Below are positions 40,461 through 49,634 of a DNA stretch of 64,000 nt, one piece after another. The notes beneath the pieces were generated by a model. It searched no databases, had not been told where the DNA came from, and was given only the letters and a program-made list of their open reading frames with translations. Numbering within the stretch: the stretch's first letter is position 1; every line of letters starts with the position of its first letter. The translations under genes and the position numbers were made by a program. Origin of the DNA: Sphingomonas paucimobilis NBRC 13935 (GTDB lineage Bacteria; Pseudomonadota; Alphaproteobacteria; Sphingomonadales; Sphingomonadaceae); assembly GCF_000739895.2 (NCBI RefSeq), contig NZ_BBJS01000001.1:33084-97083 (forward strand). Reading direction: 5' to 3'.

Positions 40461-41078
40461 ATGATGGATGAAACGCTTTCAACGGACCGCCTTCCGGCTC
40501 GCCTCTTGGAAAGTGCTCGTGCGGAATTCGGTCGATATGGTTTTGCCAAGGCCAATGTCGGGCGGATCGCGGCGGCCGCGATGATGTCGAAGAAGACCAT
40601 CTATCGCCATGTGGCGTCGAAGGAGGCATTGCTGTTCGCGGTGATCCGCTCGGTCGTTGGCGAACTGGCGGCAGCGGCCGGGCCGCCCGCGCCCGATGCG
40701 CCGCCTAGGGAATGGCTGACGGGATATCTTGGGGCCTTTTGCCAGCTCGCCTTTTCTGACGAAGGCATAACCTCCTACCGCCTCGTGATGAGCGAAGGTT
40801 CGCAATTCCCTGACGTTGCCCGTATCTATATCGAGACGGTCAAAACCTATGGGATCAGGCCACTGGCCGACCAACTCGCCGCATATGCAGCGGTCGGGCG
40901 GATGATCATTGATGATGCGGAAGGCAGCGCGATGATGCTGGTCTCGATGGTCGTGGCCGATGTTCTTCGTGACGCTGCTCTTGGGTTGTCATCCCCCCCG
41001 GTAGACACCGTATTGCAGGGGCTTATCGAGCGTGCCGTCACAATTTTTCTCGTTGGCGTCACCTCGGACTCTCGTTGA
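40461..41078 (+). CDS. TetR-family regulator, probable repressor of the P450
   Basis: 205 aa. N-terminal HTH (about 15-60: ARAEFGRYGFAKANVGRIA then SKKTIYRHVASKEALLFAV) and an all-helical ligand domain. I start at the ATG after the palindrome (MMDETLST, 40461); an upstream frame would read through the operator. Divergent from a CYP102 gene, just as Bm3R1 neighbours P450 BM3, where fatty acids release the repressor. Autoregulation through the shared palindrome is inferred. Confidence 0.87.
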   Translation: MMDETLSTDRLPARLLESARAEFGRYGFAKANVGRIAAAAMMSKKTIYRHVASKEALLFAVIRSVVGELAAAAGPPAPDAPPREWLTGYLGAFCQLAFSDEGITSYRLVMSEGSQFPDVARIYIETVKTYGIRPLADQLAAYAAVGRMIIDDAEGSAMMLVSMVVADVLRDAALGLSSPPVDTVLQGLIERAVTIFLVGVTSDSR

Positions 41079-41370
41079 TCTCCGCCTGGAATTCGGCAGG
41101 CTGACGTCCTGCCGCCCGCAATTCATCCGCTCTCAAGTCCTCAACCTAGGTCTTGGGGTGCCAGAGGACCTATCGCCTGTCTGATGCAACGAATCCGTAT
41201 TGCAAGCTGGCCGCGGGCGATCAGCAGGGTGGTGTAGACCTTGCCAGGTTCATTTCCCTGAAGATGCGCCCGGCCTCATGCGCCCCAACAATCCGACGGG
41301 TAAGGTTCTGAAGATGCCCGCGCGTGATCGCATCGGTGGCACGCGCCGTCGCATCGACTAAACGGAGGGC
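41079..41370. other. 292-bp gap, no gene supported
   Basis: Contains only short unsupported frames. The last bases carry GGAGGGC immediately before the ATG at 41371, the ribosome-binding site of the tandem-TetR gene. No clear promoter or palindrome was found. Confidence 0.5.
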
Positions 41371-42513
41371 ATGGGATCGGCCAGCGACAGAATCATCGAT
41401 GCCGCGATGGCGGCGGTGCTGGACAAGGGCATAGCGGCCGCCAGCCTGCGTGATATCGCCAAGCGCGCCGGTGTGTCGCTGGGCGCGATCGATCATCACT
41501 GGGACGGCCGCGGCCATTTGCTGAACGCCGTGATCGATCGGGCAGCGGCGGACCATATCGCGTTGGTCGACCGCTGCTGCGCGGCGTTGCGGGATCTGAT
41601 ACCGTTGACGCCCGCCATCGCCGTGTCCGTGGCGCGGCGATGGCTGAGCGAAGTCGAGCCCGTCGCCCGCCGCACCGCGCAGCTTGCCAGCGCCTTTCTG
41701 GCCCATGACGCGCGAAGCGGGGTGCCGTCGCCGGGCTTGGTTCGCATCATCGCGCAGGAAGAGGCTCTATGGCGCCGTATGTTTGAGGGGCATCCCGATC
41801 AGGTGCGGCGCGCGGCGGTGATGGCCGCCTATCTGCACGACGAACGGCCTTTCGCCCTGTCGCTGGGGGAGGATGTGCATTATCCGATGCTGCGCGACAT
41901 CACTCTGGCAAGCACGGCGCATGGCTTCCGCCGGGACGCCTCGGCGAGCACCGATTTCGACGCCATGGTGTCCGCCATCGCCGTCCGTACCCGCCCGATC
42001 GCCGAGCATCGTGCCCCGCCGCCGGGATCGCGCGCCGCCGCCCTGTCGGATCATGTCGCGACGGTGATCTTGCAGGGGGGCGTGGCGGCCGTCACCCATC
42101 GCCGGGTGGCGCGCGAGGCGGGGGCGCCATCGTCCAGCGTCGCCCATCATTTCCCGACCCGCAGCGATCTGATGCAGGCCGGCGTCGATGCGCTCTATCT
42201 GCGGATGTGGCGGGCGCTGGCCGATACGGGGGCAGGGGCGCGCGCGCAGGATCATGGCCGCGCCGTGATCCGCATGACCCATGACATTGCCGTGGCCGCG
42301 CATCACGAGCCCGGTTTGCGCCTCTTCGCGCTCGATATGCGCCGCCGTCGGGCGGAGAATGCGCAAAGCCTGCTCGTCGGGCCCGATGGTTTCGACCGGG
42401 CAGGGGCGCAGGCGCTTATCATGGCGTATCATGGCGAGTCGCTCGCCGCACAGGCGTCCGGTTTGCAGCCACCCGAGCTTCGGTCATGGCTGGCCGGCCA
42501 CGCGCCGATGTAA
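41371..42513 (+). CDS. Tandem TetR-type regulator (two HTH domains in one chain)
   Basis: 380 aa, about twice a normal TetR protein. First HTH about 5-50 (ASDRIIDAAMAAVLDKGIA, then SLRDIAKRAGVSLGAIDHH). Second HTH about 222-268 (SDHVATVILQGGVAAVTHRR, then VAREAGAPSSSVAHHFPTRSDL). Each is followed by a helical region. The architecture suggests an intramolecular pseudo-dimer or a chain able to bridge two sites. Stop codon lies inside a GTAACA/TGTTAC palindrome immediately before the TonB receptor gene it probably controls. Confidence 0.8.
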   Translation: MGSASDRIIDAAMAAVLDKGIAAASLRDIAKRAGVSLGAIDHHWDGRGHLLNAVIDRAAADHIALVDRCCAALRDLIPLTPAIAVSVARRWLSEVEPVARRTAQLASAFLAHDARSGVPSPGLVRIIAQEEALWRRMFEGHPDQVRRAAVMAAYLHDERPFALSLGEDVHYPMLRDITLASTAHGFRRDASASTDFDAMVSAIAVRTRPIAEHRAPPPGSRAAALSDHVATVILQGGVAAVTHRRVAREAGAPSSSVAHHFPTRSDLMQAGVDALYLRMWRALADTGAGARAQDHGRAVIRMTHDIAVAAHHEPGLRLFALDMRRRRAENAQSLLVGPDGFDRAGAQALIMAYHGESLAAQASGLQPPELRSWLAGHAPM

Positions 42514-42525
42514 CACAGTTGTTAC
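42510..42525. promoter_or_regulatory. GTAACA-N4-TGTTAC palindrome upstream of the TonB receptor operon
   Basis: Perfect 6-bp arms around CAGT, spanning the stop codon of the tandem-TetR gene and 66 bp before the receptor ATG. A plausible operator for that regulator. Confidence 0.55.
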
Positions 42526-42590
42526 CTTTTCTACCCCTTGTTGTCATGAAGCGAACCTAAGGCGACCCTCATCAATTCGGGGGATTTGTC

Positions 42591-45140
42591 ATGTCTGCAT
42601 CCTGCAAGGCCGCCAAAGACCGTGCGCCGTACATTCGTTCCGCTTTTGTCGGCCTGCTCCTGTCCACCACGCTTGGCGGCACGGCCTTTGCCCAGCAGGC
42701 CCAGACGAAACAGACGGCCGATATCGCGGCCTCCGATACGACCGAGGAGCAGGACGCGACCAAGCAGCCGTCCGACATCGTCGTCACCGGCACCGCGACC
42801 GCGCAGCGCAAGTTCGACGTCTCCTATGCCGTCACCTCGCTGTCCAACGCCGCCATCCGCCAGCTCGCGCCGCTGAGCTTTGCCGACCTGCTCAGCCAGG
42901 TCCCCGGCATCCTGGCGGAAGCGACGGGTGGCGAGGTGCAGAATGTCTATCGCCTGCGCGGCATCCCCAATGAGGGCGGGTTCCAGGCGTTCCATCAGGA
43001 CGGGATGCCGATCTATCACGACAATGACGGGTTCTTCTTCAAGGGCGATGTGCTCAACCGCATCGACCTGATGACCAAGACGGTCGAGTTCGTACGCGGC
43101 GGCCCCGCGCCGATCTTCGGCTCCAACGCCTCGGCGATCTACAATCAGATCACCGTCACCGGCACGCAGACGCCGCACGGCGCGGTGCAGTTCACGGCGG
43201 GCAATACCGATCTCTTCCGGCTGGACACCATGACTTCGGGACCGATCGACGAACACACTACCTATGCGATGGGCGGCTTCATCCGCCATCATCAGGGCTA
43301 TCGCGACAGCGGTTTCCCCAGCGATCGCGGCGGCCAGTTCCGCGCCAATCTGCGTCACGAGGCCGCGTTCGGCACGCTGACCGTGTCCGGCCTGTATCTG
43401 AACGACCACAATGTCTTCTTCCTGCCGATCCCGATCGCCGATCCGCGCAATCCGGCCGTGTCGCTCGATCCCTATATCGATTACTTCACCGGCACGCTGA
43501 ACACGCCGGTGCTGCGCAACGCGACCATGCGCTATGCCGTGCCGGGCGGTGGCCAGACGACCGAGACGCGCGACCTGGGCAATGGCCGCTATACCCGGCT
43601 GTTCAGCGGCGCGATGAGCTATGAGGGCGATTTCAACGGCTGGCAGCCCTCGTTCAAGATGCGCTTCACCAAGGGGAAGCTGAGTTTTGACGCGCTCTAT
43701 TCCACCTCCAATCCGGCGGACGGCAATGGCTTTGCTGCGGGCTATCTGACACGCGCGCGCACCGCCTTCGGGCCATCGGTGGCGCGACTGGGCTATGCGA
43801 TCGGTGGCACTGGCGGCGCGCAGGTCTATGATCCCTATGCGGCGTCGGGGCTGGTCATCGCGGGCCAGTATCGCGCGGTCGAGGCGGACTTCTTCTCCGC
43901 CCAGGCCGATCTGCGGCTGACCAAGGCGTTCGATACTGGCATCGGCCGGCACGAGGTGACGGTCGGGACTTACGGCGCCAATTATGGCGACGATTTCCGC
44001 ATGCGCTATCAGGATTATCTGTTCGAGGTCGCCGCGCGCCCGCGCACGCTGGATCTCTATGCCTATGATGCCAATGGCCGCATCCTGGGTTCGGTGACCA
44101 AGAACGGGGTGCTGCGCTATGCGACCACGGTCAATGGCGGCAAGTCCGACATCACCATGTATGCCCTTTACGGCAACGACAATTGGCAGATCACCGACCG
44201 GCTGCGCATCGATGCCGGCATCCGGCACGAGAAATATGCCTTTCGCGGCTATGGCCTGCTCCAGGGACAGATCGACCTGGGCGACCGCACCACGCTGGCG
44301 GACGACGCGACCCGCTATTTCACGGGCGCGGTCAAGTACAACCCCTATGACATGTCGGTCACCAATTGGACGGTCGGCGGCGACTTCGACCTGACCGACC
44401 GGATCGGCTTTTACGGCCGGGTCAGCCGCGAGGCACAGGTGCCGGGCGAAGGCATCGTCTATTCGGGCGCGGTGCCGGTCATCAACCGCGCCAACCAATA
44501 TGAGGCGGGGGTGAAGATCGATTATCCGATCCTGTCGCTCTACCTGACCGGTTTCTATACGAAGTTCGATCCGTACAACGCCTCGTTCATCGCCTATAAT
44601 CCGCAGACGGGGCGCACCGACCAGTCGCTGACCTTCATCGGCACCGCCAAGACGAAGGGCGTCGAGATCGACGCCACGCTGCGTCCCGCCCCCTGGTTCC
44701 AGTTGGCGAGCGCCTTCACCTTCAGCGACCCCACGATCGGCAATCTGTTCAACGAAACCGGCGCGAGCGCGGCGGCGGTCGAGGGCAATCAGTTGATCCG
44801 CCAGCCGAAGAATTACGGCAATATCCGCCCGACCTTCACCTTCCACAGCGGCGACGCGACCATCGCGACCTATCTACGCTGGAACTATGTCGGCCGCCGC
44901 TATGTCGACCTGTTCAACCGGACCCAATTGCCGTCCTACAACACGCTGGCGGCGGGGATCACCATGTCGCGGCCCGGCTGGGAAGCGCAGATCGTGGGCG
45001 ACAACATCACCAACGCGCGCGGCCTGACCGAGGGCAATACGCGCACCGACACGCTGTCGGGGCAGGGATCGCCGATCGCGATCTATGGCCGTCCGCTGTT
45101 CGGCCGCAATGTCCGCCTTGTCCTGACCAAGCGGTGGTGA
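42591..45140 (+). CDS. TonB-dependent outer-membrane receptor
   Basis: 849 aa. Signal peptide ending AFAQQ (about residue 34), a plug domain (about 55-190, with VPGILAEATGGEVQNVYRLR and FVRGGPAPIFG) and a 22-strand barrel ending VRLVLTKRW with the aromatic C-terminus of outer-membrane proteins. First gene of a run with PI-PLC, DUF218 and GH92 genes that overlap or nearly touch, so the substrate is probably a large glycan or glycolipid fragment rather than a siderophore (inference). A possible operator lies just upstream. Confidence 0.9.
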   Translation: MSASCKAAKDRAPYIRSAFVGLLLSTTLGGTAFAQQAQTKQTADIAASDTTEEQDATKQPSDIVVTGTATAQRKFDVSYAVTSLSNAAIRQLAPLSFADLLSQVPGILAEATGGEVQNVYRLRGIPNEGGFQAFHQDGMPIYHDNDGFFFKGDVLNRIDLMTKTVEFVRGGPAPIFGSNASAIYNQITVTGTQTPHGAVQFTAGNTDLFRLDTMTSGPIDEHTTYAMGGFIRHHQGYRDSGFPSDRGGQFRANLRHEAAFGTLTVSGLYLNDHNVFFLPIPIADPRNPAVSLDPYIDYFTGTLNTPVLRNATMRYAVPGGGQTTETRDLGNGRYTRLFSGAMSYEGDFNGWQPSFKMRFTKGKLSFDALYSTSNPADGNGFAAGYLTRARTAFGPSVARLGYAIGGTGGAQVYDPYAASGLVIAGQYRAVEADFFSAQADLRLTKAFDTGIGRHEVTVGTYGANYGDDFRMRYQDYLFEVAARPRTLDLYAYDANGRILGSVTKNGVLRYATTVNGGKSDITMYALYGNDNWQITDRLRIDAGIRHEKYAFRGYGLLQGQIDLGDRTTLADDATRYFTGAVKYNPYDMSVTNWTVGGDFDLTDRIGFYGRVSREAQVPGEGIVYSGAVPVINRANQYEAGVKIDYPILSLYLTGFYTKFDPYNASFIAYNPQTGRTDQSLTFIGTAKTKGVEIDATLRPAPWFQLASAFTFSDPTIGNLFNETGASAAAVEGNQLIRQPKNYGNIRPTFTFHSGDATIATYLRWNYVGRRYVDLFNRTQLPSYNTLAAGITMSRPGWEAQIVGDNITNARGLTEGNTRTDTLSGQGSPIAIYGRPLFGRNVRLVLTKRW

Positions 45141-46333
45141 GGATCGTGAAGGCCTGGCATCGTCGCTTCGCTGTGGCGGGTGCGTTCGCGCTCTCCGCCG
45201 GATCGGCGGGCTCCAGCGCGCCCGCCGATCCGGCGGAGCAGTTGCGGCTCGATCAGATTCAGGTCGTCGGCACGCATAACAGCTATGCCCTGCCAATCGA
45301 CCGCCGGGTGGTGGCGCTTGCCGGGCCAAAATTGCGCGCGATGAAGGAAGCGATGGCGGGCAAGCTGAGCCCGGCGCAACAGGCCGCGCTGCGCGACGAG
45401 CATCCGGGGCCGCTGGACGATCCCATCCAGGCCTTCGGCTATATCCAGCAACCGATCGAAGCGCAGTTGCAAAGCGGCGTGCGCAGTATCGAGCTGGACC
45501 TGCAGCCCGACCCCAAGGGCGGTCTTTATGCCGATCCGGCGCCGTATCGCGCGCTGAGGGCGCAGGGCGCGCGCGACCTCCTGCCGATCTACGAGCGCGA
45601 GTTGCGCCAGCCAGGGTTGAAGGTCTTCCACGTCGCGGACTTCGATTTCCGCAGCCAGTGCCCGACCTTCCGCTCCTGCCTGACGCTGCTTCGCTTATGG
45701 TCGGATGCGACGCCGGGCCATTCGCCGGTCTTCGTCCTGCTCGAACCCAAGCTGGCGGGAGCCGGTACGGCCGGCATGGCGCCGTTCGACGCCGCCGCCT
45801 TTGCTGAAGTCGATGCCACGATCACCGACATACTCGGTCGCGACAAGGTGGTGACGCCCGACGATGTGCGCGGCGATGCGCCGACGTTGGAGGCGGCGGT
45901 ACTCGCCAGGCACTGGCCGACCGTGGCGCAGGCACGCGGCAAGTTCGTCTTCCTATTTCTGGTACCGGGAATGAATTTCGGGGCGTTCGCGCCCTATCTC
46001 GACGGGCATCGCTCGCTGGAGGGGCGGATGGCTTTCGTCCAGGGCCGACCCGGTATGGCGCATACGGCGTTCCAGTTGTTCGACAATGCGCTGACCCATC
46101 GGGCGGAGATACGCGCGGCCGTCGCACGCGGCTATCTGGTGCGCAGCCGTGCCGATATCGACACGGCGGACGCGCGGGCGAACGATGTCCGGCGGCGCGA
46201 CGCGGCGCTGGCCTCGGGCGCGCAAATCATCTCGACCGATTATCTCAGCGCGCCCAATGTTCATGGCAATGGCTATCATCTGGCGCCCTTCGCCTCCGGC
46301 TGGCGCTGTGACAAAGTGAGTGCGCAATGCTGA
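45134..46333 (+). CDS. Ca2+-dependent phosphoinositide-specific phospholipase C (PI-PLC-C1 type), secreted
   Basis: 399 aa with a signal peptide (about 1-30). The catalytic core opens with QVVGTHNSYALP (first catalytic His), GVRSIELDLQPDPKGG (metal-binding E/D), and KVFHVADFDF (second His). It closes with ISTDYLS and WRCDKVSAQC. Fits the bacterial PI-PLC-C1 family, which cleaves phosphatidylinositol-type lipids to diacylglycerol and inositol phosphate. GTG start overlaps the receptor stop by 7 nt; another GTG at 45146 is possible. Likely periplasmic or surface-exposed. Confidence 0.85.
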   Translation: MVRIVKAWHRRFAVAGAFALSAGSAGSSAPADPAEQLRLDQIQVVGTHNSYALPIDRRVVALAGPKLRAMKEAMAGKLSPAQQAALRDEHPGPLDDPIQAFGYIQQPIEAQLQSGVRSIELDLQPDPKGGLYADPAPYRALRAQGARDLLPIYERELRQPGLKVFHVADFDFRSQCPTFRSCLTLLRLWSDATPGHSPVFVLLEPKLAGAGTAGMAPFDAAAFAEVDATITDILGRDKVVTPDDVRGDAPTLEAAVLARHWPTVAQARGKFVFLFLVPGMNFGAFAPYLDGHRSLEGRMAFVQGRPGMAHTAFQLFDNALTHRAEIRAAVARGYLVRSRADIDTADARANDVRRRDAALASGAQIISTDYLSAPNVHGNGYHLAPFASGWRCDKVSAQC

Positions 46334-47448
46334 AAGGTGCCGTTCTGGCGATATCGCTGGCCTTGGCGGCCGCGCCTGCCCCCGCACAGGATCGGACGAT
46401 CGAGACGTTGCAGGCGCGCCTCTTTCCGGTCCTGTCACGCCGGGTCGCGGCACATCGCGCGGCGCTGGCCCATGATCCCGCGCTGCGACGCCTGGCTGAA
46501 GCGCGTGCGGCGCGGTTGGCGGAGGCCGAAAGCTGCACGCCGCGCCCGGCCTGTATCCTCGACCGGCACATGCTGAGCGAGGCGGATATCGCCACCATCG
46601 ACGACGCGCTGCGCCGTCTCGCCCCGTCGACCGACATCGGCGCATGGCGGCGCGACGCGGCGGCGATCAACCGGATCATCGCGGTCTATGGCAAGGGCGA
46701 GGCACCGCGCTATCCCAAGATCGACGGCATGGCGCTCGATCCGGCGGCACAGGATTTCCCCGGCCTGATCGCGACCTTGGACTTGGTCGCGCAAGGCGAG
46801 GAACCGGCGGCGATCGCGGGGCCGATGGGGTTCGCGCTGGGCCTGCTCGACCTCAACGGGCGGGACGAGGCGGCGCGTTATGGCGAGGCCGAGAATGCGT
46901 CCGCCTTCGCCACCGCTCGCCGCATCGACTGGGCCAAGGCCCCCTATAGCGCGATCATCGTGCCGGGCGCCGGGCCGGAGGACGCTCGGGTCGCGCTCAG
47001 CGCCTGGGGCAAGCTGCGTCTCGCGCTGGCGGCGGCGCGGTTCCGGGCGGGGGAGGCGCCGTTCGTCATCGTCTCGGGTGGCAACGTTCACCCCGACCGC
47101 ACGCCCTATAACGAAGCGGTGGAGATGCGCCGCGCGCTGATCGAGCGTTTCGGGATTCCCGCCGACCGGGTGGTGCTGGAGCCCTATGCGCGGCACACGA
47201 CGACCAACTTACGCAACGCCGCGCGTCTGCTGATCGCCATGCACGCGCCTGCGGCCAAACCGGCGCTGATCGTCACCGATCGCTGGCAAAGCGGCTATAT
47301 CGACAGCGACGCCTTTGCCCGGCGCAACCAGGACGAACTGGGCTATCAGCCGGGCAGGCTGGGGGCGCGTATCTCGCCCACGGCTTTGCCGTTCACGCCT
47401 TCGCCTGACTCGCTGGCGGTTGATCCGCGAGACCCGCTCGATCCATGA
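46327..47448 (+). CDS. DUF218/YdcF-SanA-family protein with signal peptide
   Basis: 373 aa. Signal peptide MLKGAVLAISLALAAAPAPAQ. The C-terminal DUF218 domain (about 205-350) shows AIIVPGAGPED, FVIVSGGNVHPDRTPYNEA, DRVVLEPYARHTTTNLRNA and ALIVTDRWQS, the typical Rossmann-like ElyC/SanA/YdcF pattern. The N-terminal 200 residues are helical and not recognised. Overlaps the PI-PLC stop by 7 nt and the GH92 start by 4 nt, so it is a fixed part of this locus. Molecular function of the family is unresolved; a phosphate- or nucleotide-sugar-related role is only a guess. Confidence 0.8.
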   Translation: MLKGAVLAISLALAAAPAPAQDRTIETLQARLFPVLSRRVAAHRAALAHDPALRRLAEARAARLAEAESCTPRPACILDRHMLSEADIATIDDALRRLAPSTDIGAWRRDAAAINRIIAVYGKGEAPRYPKIDGMALDPAAQDFPGLIATLDLVAQGEEPAAIAGPMGFALGLLDLNGRDEAARYGEAENASAFATARRIDWAKAPYSAIIVPGAGPEDARVALSAWGKLRLALAAARFRAGEAPFVIVSGGNVHPDRTPYNEAVEMRRALIERFGIPADRVVLEPYARHTTTNLRNAARLLIAMHAPAAKPALIVTDRWQSGYIDSDAFARRNQDELGYQPGRLGARISPTALPFTPSPDSLAVDPRDPLDP

Positions 47449-49469
47449 CACGCATGCTGGCCCTGCTCGCACTGTCGTTCGCCGCCCCGGCCGAGGCGCA
47501 GCGCGCGGTCGATCTGGTCGATCCGTTCGTCGGAACGCTGGCTGATTTCGGGCAACTCTCGCCCGCCGCCGTCGCGCCCTTCGGCATGGTGCAACTGGGG
47601 CCTGATACCGACCCGGCCAATCATGCCGGTTATGATTTCGCCGCACGTCGTCTGCTTGGCTTTTCGCATACCCGCGCGGTCGGCGTCGGCTGCGGCGGGG
47701 GCGGCGGCGACCTGATGGTGTCGTTGCTTCCCGCCGGCGCGGTCGGCGGAGCCGCGATCGACAAACGCCGCGAAAAGGCGAGTGCCGGGCGGTACCGCGT
47801 GACCTATGCCGATGGCATCGCCGCCGACATGACCGCCACGCGTGGCGGCGGCCTGCTCCGCTTCACGGTGCCGCGCGGCGGGCGCTACACGCTGCGGCTG
47901 GATGCGGGCCATGGCTATACCAAGCGGCAGGCGACGCAGTGGGTGACGATCCAGGGCCAGGATCTGCGCGCCGCGATGACGGCGGGCACGGTGTGCGACG
48001 CCGGGCGCTATCGTCTCTACAGTGCCAGCCATGTGACGATCGGCGGTATGCCGCTTAACGCACCGGCCACGCTGGACGGCACCGTCGCGGGGTTCGAGTT
48101 GAGCCTGCGCCGGGGTGCGGTGGTGGAAGTCCGCACCGGTTTGTCGACCGTCGATACCGCCGCCGCCGCGCAGGTGCGTGATGTCGAACTCGGGCAAAGG
48201 CCCTTCACCGCCATCCTCGCCAGCACCCGCGCCGCCTGGCAGCAGGCGCTGGGCCGCGTCGCGATCACCGCGCCGCGCGAGATACGGGCGCTATTCTACA
48301 CCTCGCTCTTCCGCGTGATGCAGACACCGGTCGCGATCGACGACCCGGATGGGCGGCACCGTGGTAGCGACGGCGAGATTCATCGCTCCCGCCCGGGTGA
48401 GACCCGCTATACGAGTTGGGCCTTGTGGGACAATTACCGGACCCAGTTGCCGCTATTGGCGCTGCTCGATCCGGTACGATCCGCCGACATCGCCCGCTCG
48501 CTGGTGGCGCTGTACCGCGAGGGCAAGAGGTCCTGGTCCACCATGACCGAGCCCTTCCTCACCGTGCGGACCGAACATGCCGGGATCGCGCTGCTCGACT
48601 TCCGGCGCAAGGGGATCACCGGCTTCGACGCTGCGGCCGCACTGGCGGCCATGGCGGCGGAGAGTGACACGCTGCAACGCGCGACGCCCGACCAGCAGAT
48701 CGAGGCGGCCTATGACGACTGGGCGACCGCCGAGCTTGCTTCCGATCTGGGCGATCGAGCGCTGGCCGACCGCTTTCATGCCCGTGCCATGGCCTATCGC
48801 CCGATGTGGCGCTCGGTCTTCGAACGGCTGGGCGACGATGCCGATGTGGTGAAGGCGCGCGGCCTGTATCAGGGGACGCTGTGGCAATATCGCTGGGCAC
48901 CCGTTTTCGATCTCGACTGGATGGTGGCGACGCTGGGGCGGCAGCGGTTCCTGGGCGAGCTGGATCGCTTCTTCGCCGACGGGCTGTTCAACATGACCAA
49001 CCAGCCCGATATCCAGGTGCCGTGGCTCTATGCCGCGCTGGACGAACGCGACCGGACCGCGCGGCTGGTGCATCGCATCATGACGCAAGCGATCGACCAT
49101 CCCTATACCAATGCCGGAAAGCGCGATGTGCCGTTTCATGGCCGCAGCTTCGCGCTCGCGCCGCAGGGCTTCGCCGATGGCATGGACGATGATGCCGGGG
49201 CGATGACCGGCTGGTACGCCTTTGGCGCGCTGGGCCTGTATCCATTGATACCGGGCAGCCCGCGCTATGCGATCGGCGTTCCGCTCGTCCGGCAAGCGCG
49301 CCTCGCGCTGTCGCAGGGGCGCAGCGTGACGATCGAGCGTATCGGCCCGGCCGATGGTGCCGTCACCGCCATCCTGTGGAACGGAAAGCCGGTCGCCACG
49401 CCTTGGCTCGATCATGCCGCGCTTGTTTCGGGCGGCGTCTTGTCGGTCTATACCGCGCCCATAGGCTGA
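47445..49469 (+). CDS. GH92-family alpha-1,2-mannosidase, secreted
   Basis: 674 aa, shorter than usual GH92 (about 730-760). Signal peptide ending PAEAQ. N-terminal domain opens VDPFVGTLADFG and has GFSHTR and GGGGDLMVSLLP. The (alpha/alpha)6 domain has WALWDNYRTQLPLL, TEPFL, QVPWLYAAL and near the end the Asp-rich motif followed by WYAFGALGLYP. In the catalytic-base region the usual NEDCGQM reads DDDAGAM, so the Gln is Ala while the Asp is kept. Expected to trim alpha-mannose from glycans in the periplasm. Last gene of the unit; 4-nt overlap with the DUF218 gene. Confidence 0.87.
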   Translation: MTRMLALLALSFAAPAEAQRAVDLVDPFVGTLADFGQLSPAAVAPFGMVQLGPDTDPANHAGYDFAARRLLGFSHTRAVGVGCGGGGGDLMVSLLPAGAVGGAAIDKRREKASAGRYRVTYADGIAADMTATRGGGLLRFTVPRGGRYTLRLDAGHGYTKRQATQWVTIQGQDLRAAMTAGTVCDAGRYRLYSASHVTIGGMPLNAPATLDGTVAGFELSLRRGAVVEVRTGLSTVDTAAAAQVRDVELGQRPFTAILASTRAAWQQALGRVAITAPREIRALFYTSLFRVMQTPVAIDDPDGRHRGSDGEIHRSRPGETRYTSWALWDNYRTQLPLLALLDPVRSADIARSLVALYREGKRSWSTMTEPFLTVRTEHAGIALLDFRRKGITGFDAAAALAAMAAESDTLQRATPDQQIEAAYDDWATAELASDLGDRALADRFHARAMAYRPMWRSVFERLGDDADVVKARGLYQGTLWQYRWAPVFDLDWMVATLGRQRFLGELDRFFADGLFNMTNQPDIQVPWLYAALDERDRTARLVHRIMTQAIDHPYTNAGKRDVPFHGRSFALAPQGFADGMDDDAGAMTGWYAFGALGLYPLIPGSPRYAIGVPLVRQARLALSQGRSVTIERIGPADGAVTAILWNGKPVATPWLDHAALVSGGVLSVYTAPIG

Positions 49470-49634
49470 CGCGGTATCGTGCGAGCGCGCCGAGCGCGAA
49501 TTGCTATCGCCATTCCGCTCCGAGGGGTCGCCACTTTCCGACCTTCGCCATCATTTGCCGATTCCCGGCGACTCGAGCGCTCCTTCATGGTCAGCCAGCC
49601 ACCCCCAATCGCGGATTTGCGTCAAAAACTACTC

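Noticed and set aside
42531..44846. A 771-codon frame antisense to the TonB receptor
   Set aside because: Mirror of a confidently assigned gene; no signal peptide, motif or ribosome-binding site.
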